NCBI GenBank assembly: GCA_016702745.1
Contig: JADJDJ010000002.1
Coordinates: 930,001-994,000 of the forward strand
Direction: 5' to 3'
From: Chitinophagaceae bacterium
Lineage (GTDB): Bacteria > Bacteroidota > Bacteroidia > Chitinophagales > Chitinophagaceae
DNA: 64,000 nt
Shown piece by piece: positions 38,000-46,962 of this stretch. The notes below the pieces were generated by a model, which worked only from the letters and a program-made list of their open reading frames with translations, ran no database searches and was not told the DNA's origin. A program made the translations under genes and the position numbers. Positions within the stretch are counted from its first letter, which is position 1. Each line of letters opens with the position of its first letter.

Positions 38000-38647
38000 T
38001 TATTTTTTGAGCAGTTTAAAAGCGTGGGACCACTGATTTCTTATAAAACCGGGAATACACCAGAGGATACAAAGTGGTTCAATCGCCCTTGCGGAAACGG
38101 CAGCACCCATGTCTTCTGTTTCCCATCCAAAACGACTGAGTATATCCGTTACGGTTTGCTTAGCAGCGGCATCATTCCCGCAAATGAACATCGTCGGCAC
38201 CCCGTCCTTAAAAGCCGGTTTATACATAAAGGCATTGCCCACACTATTAAAGGCTTTAACCAGTTTTGCATCCGGGATTATTTTTTGCAGCCTTTCCATC
38301 AGTGAATCTTCCAGACTGGTGAAATATGTTAAAACTCCTTCTTCAGGAGGTACAGCTGCGATGGGATTGGTGGTATCAATCACCACTTTATCAATGAAGT
38401 GCTCCTTACCGGCCAGGGTGATGGCATCTTCCGCTACCAGGCCACCCACTGCCAGTACAATAATTTCTCCGAACTGTGCTGTGTCCTGAAATGATCCCAG
38501 CAACCCCTTAGGATTATCCTGCTGCCATTTAATCACTTCATCCTTACTGATATTTCTGGTTCCCAGCATCACTTCTTCTCCTTCACTGATAAAAGCGGTG
38601 GCGAGCACCCGGCCCACAATACCGCTGCCGATGATTCCGATTTTCAT
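38000..38647 (-). CDS. NADPH-dependent F420 reductase-like oxidoreductase
   Basis: A 215-residue Rossmann protein of the NADP oxidoreductase, coenzyme-F420-dependent family. MKIGIIGSGIVGRVLATAF is the dinucleotide-binding motif; VVIDTTNPI, LVKAFNSVGNAFM and PTMFICGNDAAAKQTV are family segments. In bacteria that lack F420 these proteins probably act as NADPH-dependent reductases of unknown substrates. It lies 37 bases downstream of the NmrA-type gene and is probably in the same MarR-controlled transcript. Confidence 0.8.
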   Translation of the reverse strand: MKIGIIGSGIVGRVLATAFISEGEEVMLGTRNISKDEVIKWQQDNPKGLLGSFQDTAQFGEIIVLAVGGLVAEDAITLAGKEHFIDKVVIDTTNPIAAVPPEEGVLTYFTSLEDSLMERLQKIIPDAKLVKAFNSVGNAFMYKPAFKDGVPTMFICGNDAAAKQTVTDILSRFGWETEDMGAAVSARAIEPLCILWCIPGFIRNQWSHAFKLLKK

Positions 38648-38684
38648 GATTAGTCTTTTATGAATGTATTAATTGGGTTCGACT

Positions 38685-39578
38685 TTATCCGGCCTGATAC
38701 ACTGCTGCGAACTGGCGGGCAAAATCTTCCAGTTTGGTCTTGCCTGATTGTGCCGGGCGGTTTATCAGATAATCTTCCATAAATAGTCCGCTTTGCAAGG
38801 CATGTCCCATCTCAGTATAGTTTTTGGCGATTTCCTCGGGTAGGCCGGCTTGTAATAAGCCATTCAGAGATTGCTCATCTGTAAAGGTAATCCAGGGCAG
38901 TTCGGGTTGACCAATGGCCTTTCCAATTACCGAAGCGATATCACTGGTGGGTCTTTCATCACTGGCGATATAACGGTAGGAATGTCCGGTAAATTCCAGC
39001 TTATTTAATTCTTCAAAAGCGACTTCTGCAATATCGTCGGGATGTGTAAGTACCATAGTGAAACCGGGTCCTCCAAAATTACTTCCAATGATCTTCATGT
39101 GTTTGACCATGGGTATGCTAGCCAGAAAATTGGTATAAAAATAAACCGGGCGCAGGTGTTTTATTTTTACATCAGCCAGTTCATTCAAAGCCTGTTCTGC
39201 CCGGTACAATCCACTCACCGGTCCGGCTCCTTCTGGTAAATGGGCACCCACACTACTCAGGTTCAAAACATATTGTACGCCACTGTTTTTGATCGCTGTT
39301 GCAAAGTTTTTTCCGATCTGTCCGATATAGGCCTTCCAGTCAGTGGCCCCAAAATGCGGAGGCACCATGGTATACACGGCATCTGCCCCGGTAAATGTCT
39401 TTGTCAGGAAATCAATATCCTCGACTGAGCCGATAGCCGCCTGGGCACCCTGACTGATCAGCGATTCAATATTCTTTTCCTGCCGGCTGATCACAGTAAC
39501 TTCATGACCTGCTTTTAATAATTTTTCAGCTAGGGGTTTGGAAATATTTCCAGCAGCCCCGGTGATAACATACTTCAT
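38685..39578 (-). CDS. NmrA-family NAD(P)-binding protein (QorB-like)
   Basis: A 297-residue atypical short-chain dehydrogenase with the NmrA-type Rossmann start YVITGAAGNISKPLAEKLL, a central YVLNLSSVGAHLPEGAGP and HLRPVYFYTNFL. Similar proteins act as NAD(P)H:quinone oxidoreductases or redox sensors. ATG at 39578 (MKYVITG) chosen over an upstream alternative. A TTTGTATATACAAA operator lies 18 bases before the ATG, matching one upstream of the adjacent marR-type gene. Confidence 0.85.
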   Translation of the reverse strand: MKYVITGAAGNISKPLAEKLLKAGHEVTVISRQEKNIESLISQGAQAAIGSVEDIDFLTKTFTGADAVYTMVPPHFGATDWKAYIGQIGKNFATAIKNSGVQYVLNLSSVGAHLPEGAGPVSGLYRAEQALNELADVKIKHLRPVYFYTNFLASIPMVKHMKIIGSNFGGPGFTMVLTHPDDIAEVAFEELNKLEFTGHSYRYIASDERPTSDIASVIGKAIGQPELPWITFTDEQSLNGLLQAGLPEEIAKNYTEMGHALQSGLFMEDYLINRPAQSGKTKLEDFARQFAAVYQAG

Positions 39579-39595
39579 GTGCGTGGTTTTTAATG

Positions 39596-39609
39596 TTTGT
39601 ATATACAAA
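39596..39609. promoter_or_regulatory. MarR operator copy 1
   Basis: Perfect 14-base palindrome TTTGTATATACAAA, 18 bases upstream of the NmrA-family start codon on the minus strand. The same core is repeated at 40077-40088. Confidence 0.8.
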
Positions 39610-39626
39610 TTAATAGATAAAAAAAA

Positions 39627-40022
39627 TCAGGGTAGTTTATCGGCCAGTTTATTGATATGTCCCACCAATCGGGTACTTTCCTCCCGGCCCAGCAGGCTGG
39701 TATAGGCCTGGTGAAATTCCTGCAGGCATCCTTTCAGTTCAGGCAGCATAGCTTTTGCTTTTGGGGTAGGGTAAACATTGGTCAGTTTGCCCTCTGTTGT
39801 TCTTACAATCAGTTTCTGCGTTTCCAGTTTCTCCATCAGGCGAATAATCGTACTGAGACTCAGTAATAAATGTTTGACCAGCTCGGAAGGCTGAATACCC
39901 GGTTGTTCAATGGCCAGCATCAGGATATAGGCATGACTGGCAGTTAATCCCAGCTTCTCCCAGCTGGCATTGGCCAGCTTCTCCATTTTACGGGCCAGTG
40001 CATTACTGGAAAATAAAGACAT
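39627..40022 (-). CDS. MarR family transcriptional regulator
   Basis: A 131-residue winged-helix repressor. The helix-turn-helix core GIQPSELVKHLLLSLSTIIRLMEKLETQKLI and the beta wing VRTTEGKLTNVYPTPKAKAML fit the MarR family. ATG at 40022 (MSLFSSNALARK) used; an upstream TTG is in frame. Twin palindromes upstream of this gene and of the NmrA-type gene downstream suggest that it represses both. MarR proteins of this kind often respond to quinones, phenolics or oxidants; the ligand is unknown. Confidence 0.88.
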   Translation of the reverse strand: MSLFSSNALARKMEKLANASWEKLGLTASHAYILMLAIEQPGIQPSELVKHLLLSLSTIIRLMEKLETQKLIVRTTEGKLTNVYPTPKAKAMLPELKGCLQEFHQAYTSLLGREESTRLVGHINKLADKLP

Positions 40023-40056
40023 TGGCAATATTTACTGTCGGTGGCTTTCAACCAGG

Positions 40057-40088
40057 CAAAGATAATAATCTTTTGTTTGTATATACAA
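40057..40088 (-). promoter_or_regulatory. Promoter of the MarR-family gene
   Basis: On the minus strand TTG (40088-40086), a 21-base spacer, and TATCTTTG (40064-40057) match the Bacteroidota consensus. The TTG half lies inside operator copy 2, so bound repressor would block the -33 element. Confidence 0.75.
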
Positions 40089-40089
40089 C
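40076..40089. promoter_or_regulatory. MarR operator copy 2
   Basis: TTTGTATATACAAC, sharing the 12-base perfect palindrome TTGTATATACAA with copy 1. It overlaps the -33 element of the marR-type promoter, as expected for autorepression. Confidence 0.8.
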
Positions 40090-40133
40090 AATTACGTTAA
40101 AAATATTTTAACCCTGTTTCCGGCCCCTCTTGT

Positions 40134-40141
40134 TAAATTTA
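40134..40141 (+). promoter_or_regulatory. Possible -7 element of ruvB
   Basis: TAAATTTA differs from TAnnTTTG in the last base and is followed by four bases and the ruvB ATG, the same spacing as in rsmA, tsaE and the M23 gene. Confidence 0.45.
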
Positions 40142-40145
40142 CAGC

Positions 40146-41174
40146 ATGGCGAACCCCAACCTGAACAGTGATAAGGGAAATCTGGCAGCGGATGACCTGG
40201 TATTTGAGAATTCAATCCGCCCTGCGGCCATCAGTGAATTTGCCGGACAGGAACAAATCATTGAGAACCTCCGCATTTTTATCAAAGCCGCTAAAATCAG
40301 GGGAGAAGCCCTGGACCATGTATTGTTTCATGGCCCTCCCGGTTTGGGTAAAACAACTTTATCCCGCATTGTGGCTCACGAACTGGGCGTACAGATCCGG
40401 GAAACTTCAGGTCCGGTCATTGAAAAGCCCGGTGATCTGGCCGGCTTACTCACGAGTCTGGAAGCCAATGACGTTTTATTTATTGATGAAATTCACCGGC
40501 TCAGTACCGTGGTGGAAGAATACCTCTATGCGGCCATGGAAGATTACCGGATTGATATCATGATCGATAGTGGTCCCAATGCCCGCAGCATTCAGCTCAA
40601 TCTGAATCCATTTACACTGATCGGCGCCACTACCCGCAGTGGCTTGCTCACTGCTCCGCTTTTGTCGCGCTTTGCAATCAAATCAAGACTGGAATATTAT
40701 ACTTCACCGGTGTTGAATAAAATCATTACCCGGTCCGCTTCCATTCTCGGCGTCAGTATTTCCGTGCCAGCCGTGGAAGAAATCGGACGCAGGAGCCGCG
40801 GTACTCCCCGTATCGCCAACGGACTTCTGCGACGGGTTCGTGATTTTGCCCAGGTACTCAACGATGGAAAGATTGACCTTGGCATCACCCAGCATGCATT
40901 AAAAGCACTCAATGTGGATGAACATGGGTTGGATGATATGGATAACAGAATCCTGTCCACCATTATCGAAAAATTCAAAGGAGGTCCTGTTGGTATCACT
41001 ACCATTGCCACTGCAGTTGGGGAGGAAGCCGGCACTTTGGAAGAAGTCTATGAGCCCTTTCTTATCCAGGAAGGTTTTCTGCAAAGAACCCCCAGAGGCA
41101 GGGAAGTCACGGCCAAGGCTTATGAGCATCTTGGGAAATCAAAGCCTGGCAATGCCGGTTCCCTGTTTGCATAA
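40146..41174 (+). CDS. ruvB: Holliday junction branch migration DNA helicase RuvB
   Basis: RuvB is the hexameric AAA+ motor that drives branch migration with RuvA. The 342-residue product has Walker A HGPPGLGKTT (62-71), Walker B LFIDEIH (111-117), sensor/arginine-finger region GATTRSGLLTAPLLSRF (160-176) and a C-terminal winged helix (GFLQRTPRGREVTAKAYEHLG). Full length. It is transcribed away from the MarR-controlled genes and convergent with rprY. Its stop codon overlaps the T tract of the rprY terminator. Confidence 0.97.
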   Translation: MANPNLNSDKGNLAADDLVFENSIRPAAISEFAGQEQIIENLRIFIKAAKIRGEALDHVLFHGPPGLGKTTLSRIVAHELGVQIRETSGPVIEKPGDLAGLLTSLEANDVLFIDEIHRLSTVVEEYLYAAMEDYRIDIMIDSGPNARSIQLNLNPFTLIGATTRSGLLTAPLLSRFAIKSRLEYYTSPVLNKIITRSASILGVSISVPAVEEIGRRSRGTPRIANGLLRRVRDFAQVLNDGKIDLGITQHALKALNVDEHGLDDMDNRILSTIIEKFKGGPVGITTIATAVGEEAGTLEEVYEPFLIQEGFLQRTPRGREVTAKAYEHLGKSKPGNAGSLFA

Positions 41175-41201
41175 AAAAAGCTGTTCATGGGAATGAACAG
41201 C
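41173..41201 (-). terminator. Intrinsic terminator of the response regulator gene
   Basis: On the minus strand, stem GCTGTTCAT-TCCC-ATGAACAGC is followed by TTTTTTT. It lies 26 bases after the rprY stop and touches the 3' end of ruvB. Confidence 0.88.
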
Positions 41202-41226
41202 CTTCTTCGGTTATTATTGTTTTTTG

Positions 41227-41922
41227 TTACTGTACAACCAGCCTGAATCCGTTGCCGTGGATATTCACGATTTCAATCTTCGGATCATCTTTCAGGTATT
41301 TCCGCAGCTTGGCAATATATACATCCATGCTCCGGCCATTGAAATACGTATCGCTGCCCCAGATTTTTTTCAGTGCCTGCTCCCTTGGTAAGAGATCATT
41401 CAGGTGCTCCGCCAGCATTTTCAGCAATTCATTCTCTTTGGGAGAAAGGGTCTGGGTCATTCCATTATGGATCAGTTGCCTGAGTTTGGGATTGAAATGA
41501 TAAGTGGACAGATCAAATTCCTTGTTCTCACTTTCTTTATTCTGCTCCTCATTTCTTTTCAGGATGGCTTTGATCTTCAGCAACAATACTTCACTGTCAA
41601 AAGGCTTGGTGATATAATCATCCGCCCCCAGCTTGTAGCCCTGGATCACATCTTCCTTCATGGTCTTGGCACTGAGAAAGAACAGCGGAATATCTGGATC
41701 CACATCCCTGATTTCTTCTGCCAGGGTGAAACCATCCATATTGGGCATCATCACATCCAGCAGACAGAGTTCAAATTTTTCCCGCTGAAAAGCAGCCAGT
41801 CCGAGACGGCCATCCCTTTCCAGGGTCACATCATAATCATTCAGTTCAAGGTAATTTTTCAGTACGCTGCCAAGGTTAGGGTCATCTTCGCACAGGAGGA
41901 TCTTCGGTTTCTTAGTGTCCAT
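41227..41922 (-). CDS. rprY: OmpR-type response regulator (RprY-like)
   Basis: A 231-residue two-component regulator. The receiver domain has the acidic pocket (CEDDPNLG), phosphoacceptor Asp 56 (CLLDVMMPNMDG), and Lys 106 (TKPFDSE). A winged-helix OmpR output domain follows (about 130-231; LSPKENELLKMLAEH, GRSMDVYIAKLRKYLKDD, IHGNGFRLVV). The pattern is that of Bacteroidota RprY, a global regulator of the oxidative/sodium response in Bacteroides. No histidine kinase gene lies next to it, so its partner is elsewhere. Confidence 0.85.
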   Translation of the reverse strand: MDTKKPKILLCEDDPNLGSVLKNYLELNDYDVTLERDGRLGLAAFQREKFELCLLDVMMPNMDGFTLAEEIRDVDPDIPLFFLSAKTMKEDVIQGYKLGADDYITKPFDSEVLLLKIKAILKRNEEQNKESENKEFDLSTYHFNPKLRQLIHNGMTQTLSPKENELLKMLAEHLNDLLPREQALKKIWGSDTYFNGRSMDVYIAKLRKYLKDDPKIEIVNIHGNGFRLVVQ

Positions 41923-42326
41923 GTCTGGTGGTTTTTATATTGTTGACAAATAAAGTTAAAGCATTCCGGTGGTTCAAATGCAAGGGTTCAATTTTTTGTT
42001 AAAACCCCGCTAATTCAATCTATTCTTGTTCTGATTTAGACCGGCCAACTGCCTTTCATCCTATATATATAATAAAAACTGTGCCATGCATAACACAGGG
42101 GATATCCGGCGGAAAAAAGGGGGGGCAGAACCGACGACCGCCTGCTGATCAAAGCCAGCTACCCCGGCGATCTGACTGCTCAGCAGTGATACCGAAGTTG
42201 TCTCCATAACTATCGTGATCAAAGCAAATAATATTTATCGTTCCCAAAGTGCTTTCCTGATGCCGGAAGGAGAGGAGGAATTGTAAGAACGGGTACTTTC
42301 ACTTAACTTTCCTCAAAACTTATTTC
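41923..42326. other. 404-base region without a recognisable gene
   Basis: Divergent region between rprY and the HerA-like ATPase gene. It has an imperfect CRP-like palindrome TGTG-ATGCAT-CACA (42080-42097), a run of seven G (about 42118-42124), and a direct repeat TGATCAAAGC (about 42148 and 42215). A weak TTTTTTG...TATTCTTG promoter-like pair (41994-42030) is seen. Its high local GC near 42110-42190 reads partly open but has no start or family match. Confidence 0.4.
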
Positions 42327-43877
42327 ATGGCAGAAAATGCAAATTTCCTTGAACTTGTCAAAAACGGGTATAGTTTCAAAGGAGAATGTTTTAAGATCGG
42401 AGCAGCCATGCTCGATGGGGCTGTGGTCAGTGGGGCCGATGTGTTGATTCCTTTGAAAACTATGAATCGCCATGGACTGATTGCCGGTGCCACAGGAACC
42501 GGAAAGACCAAGACCCTGCAGATGCTTGCCGAAGGACTCAGCGATGCCAGTGTACCAGTTCTGATGATGGATATCAAAGGTGACCTGAGCGGTATTGCTG
42601 CATCCGGTACTGTGAATGATAAAATCACTGATCGTTGTCAGAAACTCAATATTGAATTCAAACCGGCCGGCTATCCGGCTGAATTACTCACCCTGAGTAA
42701 CCAAAAAGGCGCGAGGCTCCGGGCAACAGTCAGCGAATTCGGACCCGTTCTACTCTCCAAAATTCTCGGGCTCAATGATACACAGGGCGGTTTTGTGGCC
42801 ATGATCTTCAAGTATTGTGATGACCAGCAACTTCCCCTGCTCGACCTGAAAGATTTTATCAAGGTATTGCAGTATATCAGCGATGAAGGCAAGGCCGAAC
42901 TTGAAAAATCTTATGGTAAGATTTCCACTACTTCAACCGGTACCATTCTCCGGAAAGTCATCGAGCTGCAACAACAGGGCGCCGATGTTTTTTTTGGCGA
43001 AAAAAGTTTTGAAGTGGATGACCTGATGCGCATCAGTGAGGATGGAAGGGGAATGATCTCCATTGTTAGGGTCACCGATTTACAGGACCGGCCCAAACTC
43101 TTCTCCACTTTTATGTTGCAATTACTGGCCGAGCTTTATGCCAGTTGCCCGGAAGAAGGTGATCTTGACAAACCCAAACTGGTGATGTTTATTGATGAGG
43201 CCCACCTGATTTTCCAGGAAGCCAATGATGCCTTGTTGCAGCAAATTGAAACCATCATTAAACTGATCCGCTCCAAAGGCATCGGTATTTATTTCTGTAC
43301 CCAGAACCCCATGGATGTACCGTCTTCCGTGCTGGCCCAGCTGGGACTGAAAGTGCAGCATGCCCTTCGTGCCTTTACTGCCGCCGATCGCAAAGTGATC
43401 AAACAAACAGCAGAAAATTATCCGGAAACAACATTCTATAAAACAGAAGACCTGATCACCCAGCTCGGGATCGGGGAAGCCCTGGTCACCCTGCTCAATG
43501 AAAAAGGGATTCCTTCTCCGCTGGTGCATTGTATGATCCGGCCCCCACAGAGCCGGATGGATATCCTGACCGATACAGAAATTGACCAGCTGGTCAGTCA
43601 TTCAAAAATTGCCACCAAATACAATGAACTGATCGATAGCAAGAGCGCCTACGAAATTTTATCAGCCAAACTGGAAGAAGCGGCTCAAAAAGAACAGGCG
43701 GAACAAAGCGATAAAGAAGAAAGAACGGAAAAGAAAACGACCGCAAAAAAAGAGAAAAGCATTTTTGATGATCCTACAGTAAAAAGCATGACCAGAACAG
43801 CAGGCAATACAATTGTCAGAACATTATTGGGTGTGCTGGGGCTGGGAGGCCGGTCAAGAAAGAAAAGCTTATTTTAA
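42327..43877 (+). CDS. HerA-like ATPase, DUF853 (YjgR) family
   Basis: A 516-residue P-loop ATPase. Walker A is GATGTGKTKTL (54-64), followed by LMMDIKGDLSGIA, the Walker B-like LVMFIDEAHLIF (about 288) and IYFCTQNPMDVPSSVLAQLG (sensor region). This is the DUF853/YjgR group of HerA-FtsK type translocase-like ATPases, cytoplasmic and of unknown biological role. The C-terminal 80 residues are charged and low complexity (KEQAEQSDKEERTEKKT) and end RSRKKSLF. No nuclease partner (NurA) is next to it. It faces recQ tail to tail. Confidence 0.88.
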   Translation: MAENANFLELVKNGYSFKGECFKIGAAMLDGAVVSGADVLIPLKTMNRHGLIAGATGTGKTKTLQMLAEGLSDASVPVLMMDIKGDLSGIAASGTVNDKITDRCQKLNIEFKPAGYPAELLTLSNQKGARLRATVSEFGPVLLSKILGLNDTQGGFVAMIFKYCDDQQLPLLDLKDFIKVLQYISDEGKAELEKSYGKISTTSTGTILRKVIELQQQGADVFFGEKSFEVDDLMRISEDGRGMISIVRVTDLQDRPKLFSTFMLQLLAELYASCPEEGDLDKPKLVMFIDEAHLIFQEANDALLQQIETIIKLIRSKGIGIYFCTQNPMDVPSSVLAQLGLKVQHALRAFTAADRKVIKQTAENYPETTFYKTEDLITQLGIGEALVTLLNEKGIPSPLVHCMIRPPQSRMDILTDTEIDQLVSHSKIATKYNELIDSKSAYEILSAKLEEAAQKEQAEQSDKEERTEKKTTAKKEKSIFDDPTVKSMTRTAGNTIVRTLLGVLGLGGRSRKKSLF

Positions 43878-43907
43878 TTGTATTCGTCCCGTTTCATCGG
43901 GAACAAT
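43878..43907. terminator. Weak bidirectional hairpin between HerA-like and recQ genes
   Basis: Stem TCCCG / CGGGA with flanking TTGT / ACAA pairs in a 30-base convergent spacer. No long T tract follows on either strand. Confidence 0.4.
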
Positions 43908-45788
43908 TTAGTTTTCAGCCTGGAGAAATTCAATCACTTTCCAGGCTTTTTCTTTTGAAGTACTTTCCATTTTTTGCAGCAGTTCTTTTGCCGGTACTGG
44001 TCCGGCCCCTGCCAGTTCCAATACCTGTTTGCTGATGGTTTCAAATTCTTCCTGACTCAAACTGATGGATTTTCGCCGCAAACAATGATCACAAGTGCCG
44101 CAAGGTTTAATGGCAGTATCGCCAAAATACCGGCCAATGATCACTGCCCGGCAGGCCAGTTCTTCTTTTATATAATCCACCATCTGATTCATCCTTCGCT
44201 GAAACTGTTCTTTTCTGGCTGCATAAGCCCTGGCATCAATCCTGATATCTGCAGCGGCCACCCGGTGGCGGGGAAAATATATTTGCGGTTTATCTTTTTG
44301 AGGTTGGTAGGCAATGATGCCATGCTGCTGCAGTCGCCACCATTGCTCCATTACCTGCTCTGCCGGAATACGCATCAGGGAAGCAATTGCTTTTTCATTC
44401 ACGGCAACGGGCTGATCAAAAATTCCTTCATAGGCCCTGAGCAGGGTTTTGACTGTTTCATCCTGATCCGGATTTTCTTTTTCAAAACGATAGAGTGAAT
44501 CTTTACTAACTATAAACTGAATCGTGGCCGGAAGAAAAACCTGTTCATTAAAGGTTAACCAGCCTTCCTGTTCCAGGGCTTTCATGGCAAACATCACGGT
44601 ATGTCCTGCCCATTGAAAGTTTTTGATGAATACCGGTAAATCAAATTCAAAGTATTGCCCCTCGCCGGTGCCGCTGGGTATTTGTAAAAAATTGGCAATC
44701 GACTGGTAAACCTTCCTGATTTCTTCAAGAGATGGAGAGCGCAGATTGGCCTGTTCCTGTAATTGCGCCATACTGTTTTCATCATATAATAACACAGCAT
44801 AGGATTTTTTCCCATCCCGGCCTGCTCTTCCCGCTTCCTGATAATAATTTTCAAGACAGTCCGGGATATCGGCATGCACAACCGTTCTTACATCAGGTTT
44901 ATCGATGCCCATTCCAAAAGCGTTGGTACATACAATCACCCGGATCTGGTTCCTGATCCATTGGTCCTGTTTACTGCTCCTGATTTCCTGATCAAGGCCC
45001 GCATGATAGTAATCTGCGGAAATTCCATGCAGTCGCAGGAGGTCACTGATTTCGCGGGTTCTTCTCCTGCTTTTACAATAAACGATGGAGGAACCGGGCA
45101 CTTTCTGCAGGATATCCAGGATCTTATTGATCCGGGCATCGGCCCGGAATACACTGTATGATAGATTGGGTCTTTCAAAAGACTGACGGAACAGCACCTG
45201 ATTCCGGAATTCCAGTTTATCAATGATATCCTGTTGTACTTCCGGGGTGGCCGAAGCAGTCAGTGCCAGAAAAGGAATACCGGGTAGTTCCGAACGAAGT
45301 GCAGCAATTCTTAAATAAGGCGGACGAAAATCATAACCCCATTGAGAAACACAATGTGCTTCATCCACTGCCACTAAACTGATCGGCAGCGATGGCAGGT
45401 ATTCTTTAAATAAATTACTTTCCAATCGCTCCGGTGAAACATATAAAAAACGGCAATTGCTTTCTGCAGCTACATTGAGTGTATTAATCACAGCAGCACG
45501 GCTCATTCCACTGAATATAGCAAAGGCTGTAATGCCCCTTCTTTGTAAGCCTTCCACCTGGTCCTTCATCAGGGCAATCAGTGGAGAGATCACCAGACAA
45601 AGCCCTTCGGTAGCCATGACCGGAACCTGGTAACAAATAGATTTACCACCCCCGGTTGGTAACAGGGCCAGAGTATCTTTTCCTTCCAGCACGGCATGGA
45701 TGATGGCTTCCTGTAATGGACGAAAGCGATCATAGCCCCAGTAATTTTTGAGGATGGAATGGATCCGGTTGTTCATCTCCTGGTTCAT
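43908..45788 (-). CDS. recQ: ATP-dependent DNA helicase RecQ
   Basis: A 626-residue superfamily 2 3'-5' helicase. Motif 0/I RFRPLQEAI and LLPTGGGKSICYQ (43-54), DEAH box (VDEAHCVSQWGYDFRP, about 141), motif VI (YYQEAGRAGRDGKKS), and a zinc-binding RQC cluster with four cysteines (C, then CGTCDHC, about 545-566). The C-terminal 50 residues are short, and no full HRDC domain was recognised. It starts one base after the ompA-type stop, and three genes (copA, ompA-like, recQ) abut on this strand. Confidence 0.94.
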   Translation of the reverse strand: MNQEMNNRIHSILKNYWGYDRFRPLQEAIIHAVLEGKDTLALLPTGGGKSICYQVPVMATEGLCLVISPLIALMKDQVEGLQRRGITAFAIFSGMSRAAVINTLNVAAESNCRFLYVSPERLESNLFKEYLPSLPISLVAVDEAHCVSQWGYDFRPPYLRIAALRSELPGIPFLALTASATPEVQQDIIDKLEFRNQVLFRQSFERPNLSYSVFRADARINKILDILQKVPGSSIVYCKSRRRTREISDLLRLHGISADYYHAGLDQEIRSSKQDQWIRNQIRVIVCTNAFGMGIDKPDVRTVVHADIPDCLENYYQEAGRAGRDGKKSYAVLLYDENSMAQLQEQANLRSPSLEEIRKVYQSIANFLQIPSGTGEGQYFEFDLPVFIKNFQWAGHTVMFAMKALEQEGWLTFNEQVFLPATIQFIVSKDSLYRFEKENPDQDETVKTLLRAYEGIFDQPVAVNEKAIASLMRIPAEQVMEQWWRLQQHGIIAYQPQKDKPQIYFPRHRVAAADIRIDARAYAARKEQFQRRMNQMVDYIKEELACRAVIIGRYFGDTAIKPCGTCDHCLRRKSISLSQEEFETISKQVLELAGAGPVPAKELLQKMESTSKEKAWKVIEFLQAEN

Positions 45789-45789
45789 A

Positions 45790-46962
45790 TCAGTTGCGCC
45801 GGCGAAAGATAATCAATTCCACCCTGCGGTTCTGGGCCCTTCCCGCGATCGTGCGGTTGGTAGCTATGGGACGGGATCTGCCGAATGGATGGATATATAA
45901 TAATGGGGTCCCTTCTTTCCAGTAGTTACGAAGCCATGTTTGTACCGTTTCACTTCGCTGCCGGCTTAGTACCTGGTTGCGTTGATCTGTGCCGATTGAA
46001 TCTGTATGTCCTTCAATCAGGATACTGTCTATTTCAACGGGATTGCTTTGACTGAAATATTGGGTGAGCAGTTTCGCAGCTTCCGGACGAAGAATGGCTT
46101 TATTGAAATCGAATAAAACATCACCCAGCAACAAGGTATCAGATGGTGGTGGCAGGGGAAGTGGATCACGTCTGCGGGTGGTCAACATACTATCGGCTGC
46201 CGGTAAACGGATATTCAGTTCTCCTTTCCCAAATAAAGCATAATCCATTTCCTTGTGCCGGTAATCATACTGATAAATCGCTTCCTGTTGAATGAGAAAG
46301 CCAGGGCAATAAGTTTCTTCATTATCGGCAGGAATCAGTTCAAACTGATCCAGCACCAGGTTCACCGTTTGGGTACCGTATAGTTTCTTTTTCGCACCGG
46401 TCGTATCTTCCCGGATATAGGTACCAAAAGTAAGATAGCGTTCTTCTCCACTTGCTGTAAACCGGTATTCAAAAGCAAACATCCCGATAGCTGCTGATTT
46501 TCGGATGGAAGGAATGCTGTCAGGCTTCAGGTCTTTGGCAAAAGGTCTTCCGGGCACAAAAAAATTAGTACCCACGCAAATACCAGGAACCAGCATTAAC
46601 TGATGATGCAGTTTGGCAGCTATCAGCCCTTTGAAAATATATTCTTTTCCTGATTGCAGCCGGCAGGGGAGCAGGGTACCAATCACCGGGGTAAAACCGG
46701 TAAACTCCTTCCAGTTATAAAAAATACCAAATGAATTCTGACCCAGCAGCGCTGTGCTCACTTCATTGCTCAGCATCTGCACTTTTACATCTTTCAGGTA
46801 AAACCAGGCTTCCACACCACATTCAGCCTTGTATTCCGTACAGGTATTAATTTGCTCAAAGCCGCCGTTAAGTAAAAGATTGGTTTGTGCAATGCCTGAT
46901 TGGTGGATAATCAGAAAGCAAAGCAGAAAGAAGCTGCCACCGATTTTTTTTATCCGGATCAA
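45790..46962 (-). CDS. OmpA-family outer membrane/peptidoglycan-binding protein
   Basis: A 390-residue exported protein. The N-terminal signal (GGSFFLLCFLIIHQSGIAQ) is followed by a beta-rich domain (NLLLNGGFEQINTCTEY) with several cysteines, and a C-terminal OmpA-like domain (about 275-390): FDFNKAILRPEAAKLL, ILIEGHTDSIGTDQRNQVLSRQRSE, and NRRVELIIFR, which bind peptidoglycan. The start is TTG at 46962, placed immediately after the copA stop (TAA TTG); there is no ATG before the signal peptide. The adjacency suggests translational coupling with copA. Confidence 0.85.
   Translation of the reverse strand: MIRIKKIGGSFFLLCFLIIHQSGIAQTNLLLNGGFEQINTCTEYKAECGVEAWFYLKDVKVQMLSNEVSTALLGQNSFGIFYNWKEFTGFTPVIGTLLPCRLQSGKEYIFKGLIAAKLHHQLMLVPGICVGTNFFVPGRPFAKDLKPDSIPSIRKSAAIGMFAFEYRFTASGEERYLTFGTYIREDTTGAKKKLYGTQTVNLVLDQFELIPADNEETYCPGFLIQQEAIYQYDYRHKEMDYALFGKGELNIRLPAADSMLTTRRRDPLPLPPPSDTLLLGDVLFDFNKAILRPEAAKLLTQYFSQSNPVEIDSILIEGHTDSIGTDQRNQVLSRQRSETVQTWLRNYWKEGTPLLYIHPFGRSRPIATNRTIAGRAQNRRVELIIFRRRN

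Noticed and set aside
41923..42326. Degenerate coding sequence in the 404-base gap
   Set aside because: A short open stretch reading KASYPGDLTAQQ was seen but has no start, length or recognisable family.
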